51,310 nt of DNA from Chroococcidiopsidaceae cyanobacterium CP_BM_ER_R8_30 (GTDB taxonomy: Bacteria > Cyanobacteriota > Cyanobacteriia > Cyanobacteriales > Chroococcidiopsidaceae): contig JAFASY010000011.1 in assembly GCA_019244235.1 (NCBI GenBank), positions 1 to 51,310 of the forward strand, in the 5' to 3' direction. The first letter of the stretch is position 1, and the number at the start of each line of letters is the position of its first letter. The notes beneath the pieces are model-generated. The model worked only from the letters and a program-made list of their open reading frames with translations, was not told where the DNA came from and did no database searches. Below, one piece after another: positions 23,870-31,992 of the stretch. A program made the position numbers and the translations under genes.

Positions 23870-24256
23870 TTGCAACTCATGTATAAATTTTTAGGTATTA
23901 TCCCAACTCCACCACCTCTAAAGGCAAATTCATTAGTCTATGACCTAAAAGCGCGTCTTGACTGGGGAGATCCAGCCTTGACGATTGTTGACGTACGAGA
24001 TCGCAGTGAGTTTGAATTCAGCCATATTCTAGGTGCGATTCCCTTATCAATGGACGAGTTGGTTCCACGAGCCTTGTGTAACCTTGAGGTGACTCGTGAC
24101 ATTTATGTTTATGGTGAAACTGACGAAGAGACAGCAGAGGCGGCAGCTAAGCTACGAACCGCTGGATATCAAAATGTCTCAGAACTGAGAGGCGGCGTTG
24201 CTGCATGGCAAGCCGTTGGTTACCCAGTTGAGTCAAGAGTAGGGTGTAGGGTGTAG
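23870..24256 (+). CDS. rhodanese-like domain protein, tandem paralogue, Cys replaced by Tyr
   Basis: 128 aa, closely related to the gene before it (LDWGDPALTIVDVRDRSEFEFSHILGAIPLSMDEL). The catalytic-loop position is Tyr in IYVYGETDEETAEA, so again no catalytic Cys. Start is uncertain: a TTG at 23870 has AAAGGA at a good 10-bp distance, while the ATG at 23879 is farther. The last residues (RVGCRV) come from a TAGGGTGTAGGGTGTAGGGG tandem run at 24240-24258, so the original C-terminus seems to have been replaced when repeat DNA moved in. Tandem gene duplication is evident. Confidence 0.8.
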   Translation: MQLMYKFLGIIPTPPPLKANSLVYDLKARLDWGDPALTIVDVRDRSEFEFSHILGAIPLSMDELVPRALCNLEVTRDIYVYGETDEETAEAAAKLRTAGYQNVSELRGGVAAWQAVGYPVESRVGCRV

Positions 24257-24258
24257 GG
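24239..24258 (+). repeat. short tandem repeat (TAGGGTG) at the 3' end of the second rhodanese-like gene
   Basis: Two and a half units of GTAGGGT. They contribute the final codons and the stop of the gene. Similar STRR runs are widespread in cyanobacterial intergenic DNA. Confidence 0.6.
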
Positions 24259-24460
24259 GAGCCAGTCGCGTGCGGAGGTTCCGACGGACAGTTCGCTCAA
24301 GTCGGGAGACCCGCCCATGCGACTGTCCTCCTCCGTTGAGAAGGGAGCGCGTTGCGGAGCCAGTCGCGCCTTGCGGGGTCCCCCGGCGTTAAGCGTTCTG
24401 GCGTTGGGGTCCCCCCCGTTGTAGCGACTCCCGTCGAACTGGCGTTGTGGGGCGTAGTTC
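24259..24460. repeat. GC-rich palindromic repeat cluster (family also present inside coaT)
   Basis: A 200-bp GC-rich block without a credible gene, full of short palindromes (GTCGGGAGACCCGCC, GGGGTCCCCC). Read on the minus strand, CGCCAGAACGCTTAACGCC is nearly identical to TGCCAGAACGCTTAATGCC at 31104 inside coaT, and GGCGGGTCTCCCG is shared too, so the two loci carry copies of one family in opposite orientation. It fills the gap between the rhodanese-like gene and RNase D. Confidence 0.7.
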
Positions 24461-24480
24461 CCTCACTCGCATTTTTCATC

Positions 24481-25107
24481 TTAGTGTTCGAATAGATCCT
24501 TGAAATGTAATAGATCTAAGGAAACTATAGTTGGTAGACAGTCAAAGCTAGCTTGAGCTAATTCCCACCGTTCCTCTCGTTTCAGCATCTCTACAAGTTT
24601 CTTTCTTGCATCTAACAGGTAGCGGACATCATTAGCAGCGTAGCGAAGTTGTTCTTCCGACAAATTGGCAGCATTGCCCCAATCAGAACTCTGAGCGCTT
24701 TTATCTAACTCCACCTGCTCTAGCTCTTGCACCAAATCTTTGAGTCCGTGACGGTTGGTATAGGTGCGGGCTAACTTACTAGCGATTTTTGTGCAGAAGA
24801 TCGGTGCTACTTGAATGCCGAGATTGTGACGCAGGGTGGCAAGGTCAAAACGAGCAAAATGAAATACCTTAAGGACCTTGGGTGCTACCATCACTTCCTT
24901 TAAGTTGGGAGCCTCTGTTTGCCCTTTGGCAATACGAATGACTGCAATACCACCTGGGTAATATAGCTGGACAAGGCACAGGCGATCACGCTGCGGCATT
25001 AAGCCCATTGTTTCTGTATCTACCGCAACTGCCTCCGTGTTGAGATATTGAGATAAAACAGCATCTGGAAGGTCGCGATCGTAAACTTGAAAATCTTCGA
25101 ATTCCAT
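24481..25107 (-). CDS. ribonuclease D-type 3'-5' exonuclease
   Basis: 208-aa DEDDy exonuclease. The Exo I motif VAVDTETMGL is at residues 28-37, Exo II in HFARFDLATLRHNLG near 83, and Exo III YAANDVRYLL near 157 with its Tyr. The HRDC domain of full-length RNase D is missing, as is normal for the short cyanobacterial form. A role in trimming the 3' ends of tRNA or other small RNA is likely. ATG start. Its end abuts the GC-rich repeat block. Confidence 0.85.
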   Translation of the reverse strand: MEFEDFQVYDRDLPDAVLSQYLNTEAVAVDTETMGLMPQRDRLCLVQLYYPGGIAVIRIAKGQTEAPNLKEVMVAPKVLKVFHFARFDLATLRHNLGIQVAPIFCTKIASKLARTYTNRHGLKDLVQELEQVELDKSAQSSDWGNAANLSEEQLRYAANDVRYLLDARKKLVEMLKREERWELAQASFDCLPTIVSLDLLHFKDLFEH

Positions 25108-25228
25108 AGACTTAAGAGCGGCGGATGAAGAATAGCTACAAATTTAAGATTAGCTGCAAATAGACTAGCTCCTCAGCTAACTATATCTAAGCTAGCGCTC
25201 TAGACAGGGACCGCGCTCAACATTCTGT

Positions 25229-25435
25229 TCAAGATTTCCGTAACCTAGTATTCTTTTTTTGTAGTGCAGCTTTACGATAAGCTGATAGCTCGTTCAACAT
25301 AGACTCTTTTGATTCACTGTCCATAACAGCAATAGCTATGATTCGCTGCTCTTCCAAGTCGATCTCTTCAACGCTTGAAGTACTATCTATCATGAGATAA
25401 GGATAGGTCTTCCAACCTTGGTTATCAGTCTCCAT
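25229..25435 (-). CDS. small hypothetical protein, 68 aa
   Basis: From the ATG at 25435: METDNQGWKTYPYLMIDST, an acidic middle (SSVEEIDLEEQRIIAIAVMDSESK) and a basic helical tail ending KKNTRLRKS. A longer in-frame version to 25462 adds nine residues. No motif or relative recognised. Placed alone between RNase D and feoB. Whether it is expressed is uncertain. Confidence 0.4.
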   Translation of the reverse strand: METDNQGWKTYPYLMIDSTSSVEEIDLEEQRIIAIAVMDSESKESMLNELSAYRKAALQKKNTRLRKS

Positions 25436-25564
25436 AGTCTTGTGAATGTAAACTAGCAACAAATAGAGCGTATACTCTCTATTTGCTATATAGCTATTGG
25501 GATGTCACGGAAAAATTCTCCTGACTTGTACTCACCATGAAATAAATCAGTGAATTCACGGTTT

Positions 25565-27376
25565 TTAAAACCCAAGGGCTCTGGCACCCTGGTAGAAGAT
25601 AAAACTTGCCACCCATGCCAAACCAACTGACCAAGCTACAGAAAGCAAAGCAAATTTCCAACTCTTAGATTCACTTTTTAAGACAGCGACCGTTGACAGG
25701 CAAGGCACATAAAGCAGGGTGAACAGCATGAAACTATAGGCTTGGACCCAATCAATCTGATGGGCGATCGCACCCATTAAATCACTACCTTCAGCCTTAC
25801 CGTAAATGACAGCTAGACCTCCTAAGACAATTTCTTTGGCGACAAAGCCAAAAATCAGAGCAACTGCCAGTTGGGGATTAATGCCAAGCGGTGCTAAGAC
25901 AGGTTGCGTTAACTGACCAATCATCCCCGATAAAGTTTGGGGACTCGCTGGTGGTACATTAGGCGGCAAATTGTTGAGTGCCCAGATTGCTACCACCCCC
26001 AAAATAATAAACCGCCTTGACCACAGCAAAAACTTTTTTGCTTGACACCAAGAGCTAACAATCATGTGCTTAATTGTAGGAAAGCGGTAAGGCGGTAGTT
26101 CTAGAACGAATGGCTCTTTATTTGGAAACCGACCCTTAAATAGAGCTGCTGTCAGGATAGCAGCCACAAAACTGAATAAATACAAACTGAATAAGACTAC
26201 GGGCGCAGTGCGGGGAGTAAACAAAGCCGTAATCATAAACAGAAACACGTTCAGTCGCGCTGAACACAGGGAAAAAGGAATGACTAGCATCGTTAGCATC
26301 CGCAAGCCAGGCGAACGCATCACTCTAGTTCCCATAATTGCTGGCACATTACAGCCAAAACCCATCAATGACATCACAAAAGAGCGACCATCCAACCCCA
26401 ACCTTGCCATTAGAGCATCCATTAAAAAGGCCGAGCGAGATAGATAGCCGCTGTCTTCCACTATTGCCATAAATAGGAAGAACAAAAAAATTACAGGGAC
26501 AAAAGATGCTACCGTGCCGACGCCATTGTAAATGCCATCCAACAGGAAACCCTTGAGAAAACTAGGTAGACCTCCTAAAAGCGGTTCTAAGGCAACACTT
26601 CTAAACCAATCAAGTAGATTTCCCAACTTGTCCTGCAAGGGAGTTCCTAAAGCATAGACTCCCTGGAACAGGAGGAACATGATCCCAAAAAAGATGGGTA
26701 ATCCAAACACTGGATGCAGCAAGATTCGGTCTAAGCGAGTTGTCCAGTTTTCCTTAACTCTTGCTTTGATGTGAACCGCATCCCGCACCAAACTGCTCAT
26801 CGCATCTGCCAACTGCTGTTCAGGGACAAGGCACTTTTCTATAGCGTTAACTAAGCGTGGCTCTTCCTGCTGCTTAAGGGCATTGCTAATCGTCCGATAA
26901 GCTGTCTCAAAACCTTGACCATACTTAGCGCTGATTGGTATCACGGGCATTCCTAGATGCTCTGCAATTACCTTGACATCAACATCTACCCCGAATTTCG
27001 CTGCTTCGTCTGCCATATTTAGCAATAACACGCCTGGCAGGTGCAGATTTTTGACCTGCAGCGCCAAACTGAGCTGGCGGTCAATCTGAGTCATGTTGAG
27101 AATGATTAGCACTAGATGCAGCGGTGTATGTTCAAGAAACCGCCGCACCACTGATTCATCCTCAGAGAAGCCGCGCAGATCGTAAATTCCAGGTAAGTCT
27201 ACCAATTCGGCTCGTTCCTCACCAAGTTGGAGATGAGCCATCATCAGTTCAACCGTGATTCCAGGCCAATTCCCGATTTTGGCATTAGCACCAGTCAGGC
27301 GGTTAAATCCAGTCAGGCGGTTAAATAAGGTGGATTTGCCTGTGTTCGGCATCCCCAAAACAGCAATTTGCTTCAT
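25565..27376 (-). CDS. feoB: ferrous iron transporter FeoB
   Basis: 603-aa Fe(II) transporter with an N-terminal G-protein domain (G1 GMPNTGKS at residues 8-15, G3 DLPG near 60, G4 NMADE near 120) and a membrane domain with the Gate motifs (LMGFGCNVPAIMGTR near 350; a second Cys-containing Gate near the end, LLYVPCLSTVAVLK). Just after the P-loop the sequence reads FNRLTGFNRLTGANAKIGN: an exact 18-bp tandem duplication (27291-27326) repeats six residues normally present once. The frame is kept. It overlaps feoA by 4 bp. Iron/Fur control is expected but no clear Fur box was found. Confidence 0.92.
   Translation of the reverse strand: MKQIAVLGMPNTGKSTLFNRLTGFNRLTGANAKIGNWPGITVELMMAHLQLGEERAELVDLPGIYDLRGFSEDESVVRRFLEHTPLHLVLIILNMTQIDRQLSLALQVKNLHLPGVLLLNMADEAAKFGVDVDVKVIAEHLGMPVIPISAKYGQGFETAYRTISNALKQQEEPRLVNAIEKCLVPEQQLADAMSSLVRDAVHIKARVKENWTTRLDRILLHPVFGLPIFFGIMFLLFQGVYALGTPLQDKLGNLLDWFRSVALEPLLGGLPSFLKGFLLDGIYNGVGTVASFVPVIFLFFLFMAIVEDSGYLSRSAFLMDALMARLGLDGRSFVMSLMGFGCNVPAIMGTRVMRSPGLRMLTMLVIPFSLCSARLNVFLFMITALFTPRTAPVVLFSLYLFSFVAAILTAALFKGRFPNKEPFVLELPPYRFPTIKHMIVSSWCQAKKFLLWSRRFIILGVVAIWALNNLPPNVPPASPQTLSGMIGQLTQPVLAPLGINPQLAVALIFGFVAKEIVLGGLAVIYGKAEGSDLMGAIAHQIDWVQAYSFMLFTLLYVPCLSTVAVLKSESKSWKFALLSVAWSVGLAWVASFIFYQGARALGF
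27291..27326 (-). repeat. exact 18-bp tandem duplication inside feoB
   Basis: CCAGTCAGGCGGTTAAAT occurs twice head to tail. It adds six codons to feoB between the P-loop helix and switch I. Confidence 0.95.
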
Positions 27377-27612
27377 TGCTCCGCCTTAGCGGTATAGACT
27401 CCCTTAGCCTCCTGACAACGCAACATAACTTCAGTTGTGCCAAGGCGGACGTGGAGTGGACCATTAAGCCAAGCTCGTCGAAGCATTAGCACTTGCTGTC
27501 CAGGGCGAAAACCAAGTGCATGTAAGCGTTGATGTAACCCAACCTCTGCTCGTAGTTTTACGATAGTGGCAGTTTGACCGGGTTCTAATGAGGTGAGATC
27601 AGTCGTTGACAT
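27373..27612 (-). CDS. feoA: ferrous iron transport protein FeoA
   Basis: 79-aa SH3-like FeoA domain: LEPGQTATIVKLRAEVGLHQRLHALGFRPGQQVLMLRRAWLNGPLHVRLGTTEVMLRCQEAKGV. FeoA assists FeoB at the inner membrane. The stop overlaps the feoB ATG by 4 bp, so the two are translated as a pair. ATG start at 27612. The upstream gap is shared with a divergent cation efflux gene. Confidence 0.92.
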   Translation of the reverse strand: MSTTDLTSLEPGQTATIVKLRAEVGLHQRLHALGFRPGQQVLMLRRAWLNGPLHVRLGTTEVMLRCQEAKGVYTAKAEQ

Positions 27613-27780
27613 TTGGAAGTTTATTGCAAATCATTCTAAGTATTATTGGAAGATATTATCAACTAATTTGTCAAGAGACAAACTTAGCTTTTTAACTAAC
27701 AGAAGGTACGTTCGGCTAGAATTAATATTTCAGGTTGTTGAGGAGGCAAGATAGCTCCGTAGGTACCGCCTGTGTAAGAG

Positions 27781-28695
27781 ATGAATCGTAAATCGGCACG
27801 CTCCTATGCACCCCTCTCGATTGCAGCAGCGCTTTTTGCTATGGCGCTCAAGTTTGGCGCTTATTTCCTAACTCGCTCAGTTGGGTTATTCTCCGATGCT
27901 GCCGAATCACCTGTGAATTTGATTACAGCCCTAGTAGCTCTTTGGGCACTAACGTTTGCTGCCCGACCTCCCGACGCCGAACACCAGTTTGGGCATTTTA
28001 AAGCTGAATACTTTGCCAGTGGATTAGAAGGAGCACTGATCGTGGTAGCTGCCATCGCTATTGGCTTTGAAGCAGCGCCTCGCCTACTTCACCCTCAACC
28101 GTTAGAGCAATTGGGGTTGGGGCTTGGGCTTTCACTTGTGGCTACCATCATTAATGGTGGCGTTGGCCTCATTCTCTTACAGGCAGGACGACGCCTGCGG
28201 TCAATTACGTTACGGGCTGATGCGCAGCACCTGTTTACTGATGTCTGGGTTTCCCTGGGAATTTTGTTGGGCGTCTTATTGGTGAAATTAACAGGCTTGC
28301 TTATCCTTGACCCCGCAATCGCGCTGATTGTTGCTGCCTACATTTTATGGTCAGGCGGAAGGCTACTACAAGAAACATTCTTTGGGTTGCTGGATACAGC
28401 ACTACCTATAGAGCAGCAGCGAATCATCACTAATATCCTAAACTCCTACGAACGCAATGGTATTCAGTTTCATGCCCTGCTCACACGAGTAGCAGGCTCA
28501 CGCCAATTCGTATCCTTCCACGTACTAGTACCTGGGAAGTGGACAGTACTTAGAGGGCACGAACTGTGTGAGGAAATTGAGTTAGCGATTATTAAAGCAC
28601 TGCCAGGGACTCATGTCATTACCCATCTAGAACCATTGGAAGAGCAAGTCTCGTGGGCAGATCGGCATTTAGAGCGGACAATTGATGAAGAATAA
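27781..28695 (+). CDS. cation diffusion facilitator (CDF) family transporter
   Basis: 304 aa with six membrane segments and a C-terminal cytoplasmic ferredoxin-like domain. The metal site residues are SDAAESPVN in TM2 (residue ~39) and HLFTDVWVS in TM5 (~142), i.e. the D-x3-S/N and H-x3-D arrangement of zinc/cobalt/iron CDF exporters. The domain after 210 ends VITHLEPLEEQ. It is divergent from feoAB and ends 3 bp before the end of the convergent coaR, so it belongs to a metal-homeostasis block. Metal specificity is not proven; the context favours iron or cobalt/zinc. Confidence 0.87.
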   Translation: MNRKSARSYAPLSIAAALFAMALKFGAYFLTRSVGLFSDAAESPVNLITALVALWALTFAARPPDAEHQFGHFKAEYFASGLEGALIVVAAIAIGFEAAPRLLHPQPLEQLGLGLGLSLVATIINGGVGLILLQAGRRLRSITLRADAQHLFTDVWVSLGILLGVLLVKLTGLLILDPAIALIVAAYILWSGGRLLQETFFGLLDTALPIEQQRIITNILNSYERNGIQFHALLTRVAGSRQFVSFHVLVPGKWTVLRGHELCEEIELAIIKALPGTHVITHLEPLEEQVSWADRHLERTIDEE

Positions 28696-28698
28696 TTC

Positions 28699-29832
28699 TT
28701 AATTCGTGAATCTATCTGACGCAAAATTAAGATAACAGTGACAATCTGGCTTTTCCAACAATGACGCAACTAGGGCATTGAGAGCGACTGCTGCTAACAG
28801 GCCACCTCCTAAAGTCCCCTCAATTGTGATGTAGGGAATACCTGATCGCATCAATTGCCGCTTAGCGGCAGGAGCATGGCTAAATCCTATGGGCATCCCG
28901 ATAACAAGAGCAGGTTGAATCTGTCCCTGTTCAATTGCTACACAAGCTGACATCAGTACTGATGGAGAATAGCCGATAACGAGTATTGATTGATCTGCAA
29001 CTTGCTGGAGACGCTCCGAAAACGAGTGATGCTGCCAAAATGCCTGTTCAGCTTCGTCTGCATTGGTAATATGGGGATCGTTAATCAGGGTTTCCACCTG
29101 ACAACCTGGCAAATGGGCTAGTCGAGTTTGGTCTAGGGCTGCAACGACCACAGAGATATCTCCCACAATCTGGCACCCGGCGCTGAGGCTCTGACGAGCT
29201 AGCGCGATCGCTTCCGGGCTCATTCGCAAAAAATGACACAGACTCACATCTCCACAAGCCAGTACTAATTTGGCAATTAAGTCCACTTCAATTTCAGAGC
29301 GGTTAGAAAGATCGGGCAAGAGTTGCTGCAACGATTCCTGAAATTTTTCCGGATGGTTAGAGACTGAAGCGTCTAAACCATGCCAAAGTTGTTCGAGTTC
29401 TCCCAATCCACTCTGGGTTTCCACTTCAAATAATCTTAGCTGAGCCAGTGCTTCAGCCTGAAGCAGTTGGCAGTGGCGATCACGCCCCAGCAAACTTTCT
29501 AAAGCCGATGCTGTTTGTCGTAGATGGGCGAGCTGTTGAACTAAAGACCGATATTGTTGCTGTAGCTGAGCTGTTAGAGTTTGAGCTGCATCTTCTTGTG
29601 GGTTGACTTCCAGGATTTTTTGCACATGAGCTAACTGAAATCCCTGCTGCTTAAGAGCCACAATCCGCTTTAATCGTTGGACATCACTCTCGCTATATAG
29701 TCGGTAGTTGCTAGATGAGCGCTGTGCCGGGGGCATTAAGCCTAACTGATGGTAATGCCGCACCATTCTTGGGGTGATACCACCGCCAACTGCCTCGGTC
29801 AGTTCTTTAATCGTTAAGTGTTGTTCGCTCAT
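28699..29832 (-). CDS. coaR: CoaR-type cobalt-sensing MerR regulator fused to a precorrin isomerase domain
   Basis: 377 aa from the ATG at 29832 (a GTG at 29853 is the alternative). Residues 1-70 are a MerR winged helix (TIKELTEAVGGGITPRMVRHYHQLGLMPP). A coiled-coil stretch follows. From about residue 175 comes a CbiC/CobH precorrin-8X methylmutase domain (VGDISVVVAALD, VIGMPIGFSHAPAAKRQLM). The C-terminus has the Cys-His-Cys motif (DCHCYLNF) shown in Synechocystis CoaR to be needed for Co response. It diverges from the P-type ATPase coaT, its known target, and a MerR-type operator lies between them. Confidence 0.93.
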   Translation of the reverse strand: MSEQHLTIKELTEAVGGGITPRMVRHYHQLGLMPPAQRSSSNYRLYSESDVQRLKRIVALKQQGFQLAHVQKILEVNPQEDAAQTLTAQLQQQYRSLVQQLAHLRQTASALESLLGRDRHCQLLQAEALAQLRLFEVETQSGLGELEQLWHGLDASVSNHPEKFQESLQQLLPDLSNRSEIEVDLIAKLVLACGDVSLCHFLRMSPEAIALARQSLSAGCQIVGDISVVVAALDQTRLAHLPGCQVETLINDPHITNADEAEQAFWQHHSFSERLQQVADQSILVIGYSPSVLMSACVAIEQGQIQPALVIGMPIGFSHAPAAKRQLMRSGIPYITIEGTLGGGLLAAVALNALVASLLEKPDCHCYLNFASDRFTN

Positions 29833-29854
29833 TTGCTGATTGTGAGTTATCACC

Positions 29855-29886
29855 TTGACATTAACACTGATGTCAATGTTTAGAGT
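29855..29886 (+). promoter_or_regulatory. MerR-type promoter/operator of coaT
   Basis: A perfect 7-bp inverted repeat TTGACAT ... ATGTCAA with an 8-bp spacer starts with a consensus -35 (TTGACA, 29855-29860). The -10-like TAGAGT (29881-29886) follows after exactly 20 bp. That over-long 19-20-bp spacing, with the dyad between -35 and -10, is the hallmark of promoters that MerR-family activators untwist. It drives coaT, 38 bp downstream. Confidence 0.88.
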
Positions 29887-29923
29887 AAGGAGGTCTTCCT
29901 AAAGTTAAGGTTGATTTCCCTTC

Positions 29924-31987
29924 ATGACTAACCGTTCGCTCTTAACTCCCCACTTGACGCAACTGCTCAAGGACAATCCTGAACTCACTGCAGCACTCAC
30001 CTGCGGGTTACTGGTGTTGCTGGGTTGGTCAGTCCTGCATACAGGCTGGATTGGCTTAAGTTTACTCATCCTTTGTGCCGCCTACGTTATTGGGGGATAT
30101 GAAAGCGCTCGTGAAGGTTTAACAACCTTGTTTCGAGAAAAACAACTGGATGTAGACCTGTTAATGATTGTGGCTGCTCTGGGTTCAGCTAGTTTAGGGC
30201 TGTGGCGACGGGAATACTATCTGATTGTAGATGGAGCCTTACTGATTCTCATCTTTGCCTTTAGTGGAGCGCTAGAAAGCTACGCTATGCAACGTACTGA
30301 ACGAGGCATTCGCAGTTTGATGAGTCTGACTTCAGATACGGCGCGGGTATTCCAGCATGGACAGGAGCAATTTATTCCAATTGCTCAGTTGCAAATCGGT
30401 ACTCAAGTCATCGTCAAGCCAGGAGAACTGATACCTACAGATGGATTGATTACTGAAGGTTACAGTACCCTGAATGAAGCTCCGATTACAGGGGAATCGA
30501 TGCCAGTTGAGAAAACGGTAGGTAGTGAAGTCTTTGCTGGCACAATTAATGGCAATGGGGCGTTGAGGCTAAAGGTTCACAAATCACCAGAAAGTAGCCT
30601 GATTCAGCGGGTAATTCAGCTCGTGGAGCAGGCACAGAATGAAGCCCCTCCCTCTCAACAGTTTATTGAACGATTTGAGCGGAGCTATGCTTGGGTTGTT
30701 GTAGGAGTTGGGCTCTTGATAGCCTTCCTGCCTCCTTTTATCTGGGGTTGGAGTTGGGAAACTACGATTTATCGAGCGCTGATATTTTTAGTGGTGGCTT
30801 CTCCCTGTGCCTTAATGGCATCGATTATGCCTACACTGCTCTCAGGCATTACCAACGGCACTCGCCAGGGCATTTTGTTTAAGAATGGTGCTCAGTTAGA
30901 GACAATTGGTCGAGTGCGAGCGATCGCTTTTGACAAAACAGGTACCCTAACCACAGGACAGCCTCAAGTTGTGAAAACTTTTGCTGCAACCGGACAATCA
31001 GAAAGTCTTGTTCTTCAAATGGCTGCTGCTTTGGAAGTCTTCTCAGAACATCCAATTGGAAGAGCGATCGCCCAAGCAGCACAACAACAATTGCAATGGG
31101 ATGCCAGAACGCTTAATGCCGGGAAACCCGGAACGCCAGTTGACTCGCGAGCCAGCACTGCAGGCGGGTCTCCCGCCGTAGGTGACTGGCGTCCGAGGGA
31201 TCCGGCTCTGGTCAGTGGCTCCTCTGGCAACTGGTTCGCAGAGGCGATAGAAGTTCATGCCCAGCCAGGGCAAGGAATTGCCGGGACTATTGATGGTCAG
31301 CAGGTTTTAGTCGGTAAAGCCGCATTTGTCTCCCAACAAATTTCTAGCCTTCCTGCTAACTTAATGAACTTGAGCAATGCTCTAGAAGATGAGGGGAAGA
31401 CAGTTGTGTGGGTGGCTCAAGCTGGTCAAGTTTTAGGAATCATTGCTGTTGCCGATACTGTGCGACCAGCAGCAGCTTCAATGGTAGCTCAGCTGAAACG
31501 ATTGGGACTAGAGCAGATTGTGATGTTAACAGGAGATAACGAGAGAGCAGCAAATAGCGTTGCCAGAGAAATTGGTGTAGACAAAGTTTATGCCGAGCTG
31601 CTACCGGAAGATAAGTTAAAGGTGATTCGCCAACTCCAGCAGCAGTACTGCACAGTGGCGATGGTAGGAGATGGGATTAACGATGCTCCTGCCCTAGTCC
31701 AGGCATCAGTAGGGATTGCGATGGGAGCAGCGGGTAGTGATGTGGCATTGGAGACAGCAGATATCGTTTTGATGGCAGACCGTTTAGAAAAACTGGTCTA
31801 TGCCATTCGCTTAGGTCGCCGTTCTCAGGTGATTGTGAAACAAAATATTGCGTTTGCTCTCAGCTTTATTATTCTGTTATTGATTGCCAATTTTACTGGC
31901 TACATTAACATTCCCTTGGGTGTCATTGGGCATGAAGGGTCTACAGTACTCGTGACGCTCAGTGGTTTACGACTACTGAGAAGTTGA
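29924..31987 (+). CDS. coaT: CoaT-type P1B-4 cobalt (heavy-metal) exporting ATPase
   Basis: 687 aa with no N-terminal metal-binding HMA domain. Present are TGES (residue ~191), the ion site SPC in VVASPCALMAS (~291), the phosphorylated Asp in DKTGTLTTG (~337), the hinge GDGINDAP (~582) and HEGSTVLV in the last helix; SPC plus HEGxT define the P1B-4 class. Residues about 394-440, in the nucleotide-binding domain, are an insert rich in Gly, Pro, Arg and Ser, encoded by GC-rich palindromic repeat DNA in frame. Family proteins are about 640 aa, so the excess length fits. Divergent from coaR. Confidence 0.92.
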   Translation: MTNRSLLTPHLTQLLKDNPELTAALTCGLLVLLGWSVLHTGWIGLSLLILCAAYVIGGYESAREGLTTLFREKQLDVDLLMIVAALGSASLGLWRREYYLIVDGALLILIFAFSGALESYAMQRTERGIRSLMSLTSDTARVFQHGQEQFIPIAQLQIGTQVIVKPGELIPTDGLITEGYSTLNEAPITGESMPVEKTVGSEVFAGTINGNGALRLKVHKSPESSLIQRVIQLVEQAQNEAPPSQQFIERFERSYAWVVVGVGLLIAFLPPFIWGWSWETTIYRALIFLVVASPCALMASIMPTLLSGITNGTRQGILFKNGAQLETIGRVRAIAFDKTGTLTTGQPQVVKTFAATGQSESLVLQMAAALEVFSEHPIGRAIAQAAQQQLQWDARTLNAGKPGTPVDSRASTAGGSPAVGDWRPRDPALVSGSSGNWFAEAIEVHAQPGQGIAGTIDGQQVLVGKAAFVSQQISSLPANLMNLSNALEDEGKTVVWVAQAGQVLGIIAVADTVRPAAASMVAQLKRLGLEQIVMLTGDNERAANSVAREIGVDKVYAELLPEDKLKVIRQLQQQYCTVAMVGDGINDAPALVQASVGIAMGAAGSDVALETADIVLMADRLEKLVYAIRLGRRSQVIVKQNIAFALSFIILLLIANFTGYINIPLGVIGHEGSTVLVTLSGLRLLRS
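31103..31240 (+). repeat. palindromic repeat inserted in frame inside coaT
   Basis: Nested inverted repeats: GCCGGGAAACCCGGAACG, GCGGGTCTCCCGCC, and GCCAGT / ACTGGC arms. It is translated without a stop as about 46 residues between the conserved IAQAAQQQLQW and IEVHAQPGQGI segments. The unit matches the minus strand of the block at 24259-24460. It behaves like Rickettsia-type palindromic elements that insert into genes while preserving frame. Confidence 0.75.
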
Positions 31988-31992
31988 AACTA

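Noticed and set aside
24297-24479. 60-aa minus-strand open frame in the GC-rich block
   Set aside because: Made entirely of repeat DNA (Thr/Pro/Arg-rich); better explained as palindromic repeats.
27613-27780. Possible Fur box between feoA and the CDF gene
   Set aside because: AT-rich stretches near 27630-27660 resemble parts of the consensus, but no convincing 19-bp match was found.
27700-27780. Possible metal riboswitch before the CDF gene
   Set aside because: Short GGTACG/GGTACC elements can pair, but the yybP-ykoY core sequences are not visible.
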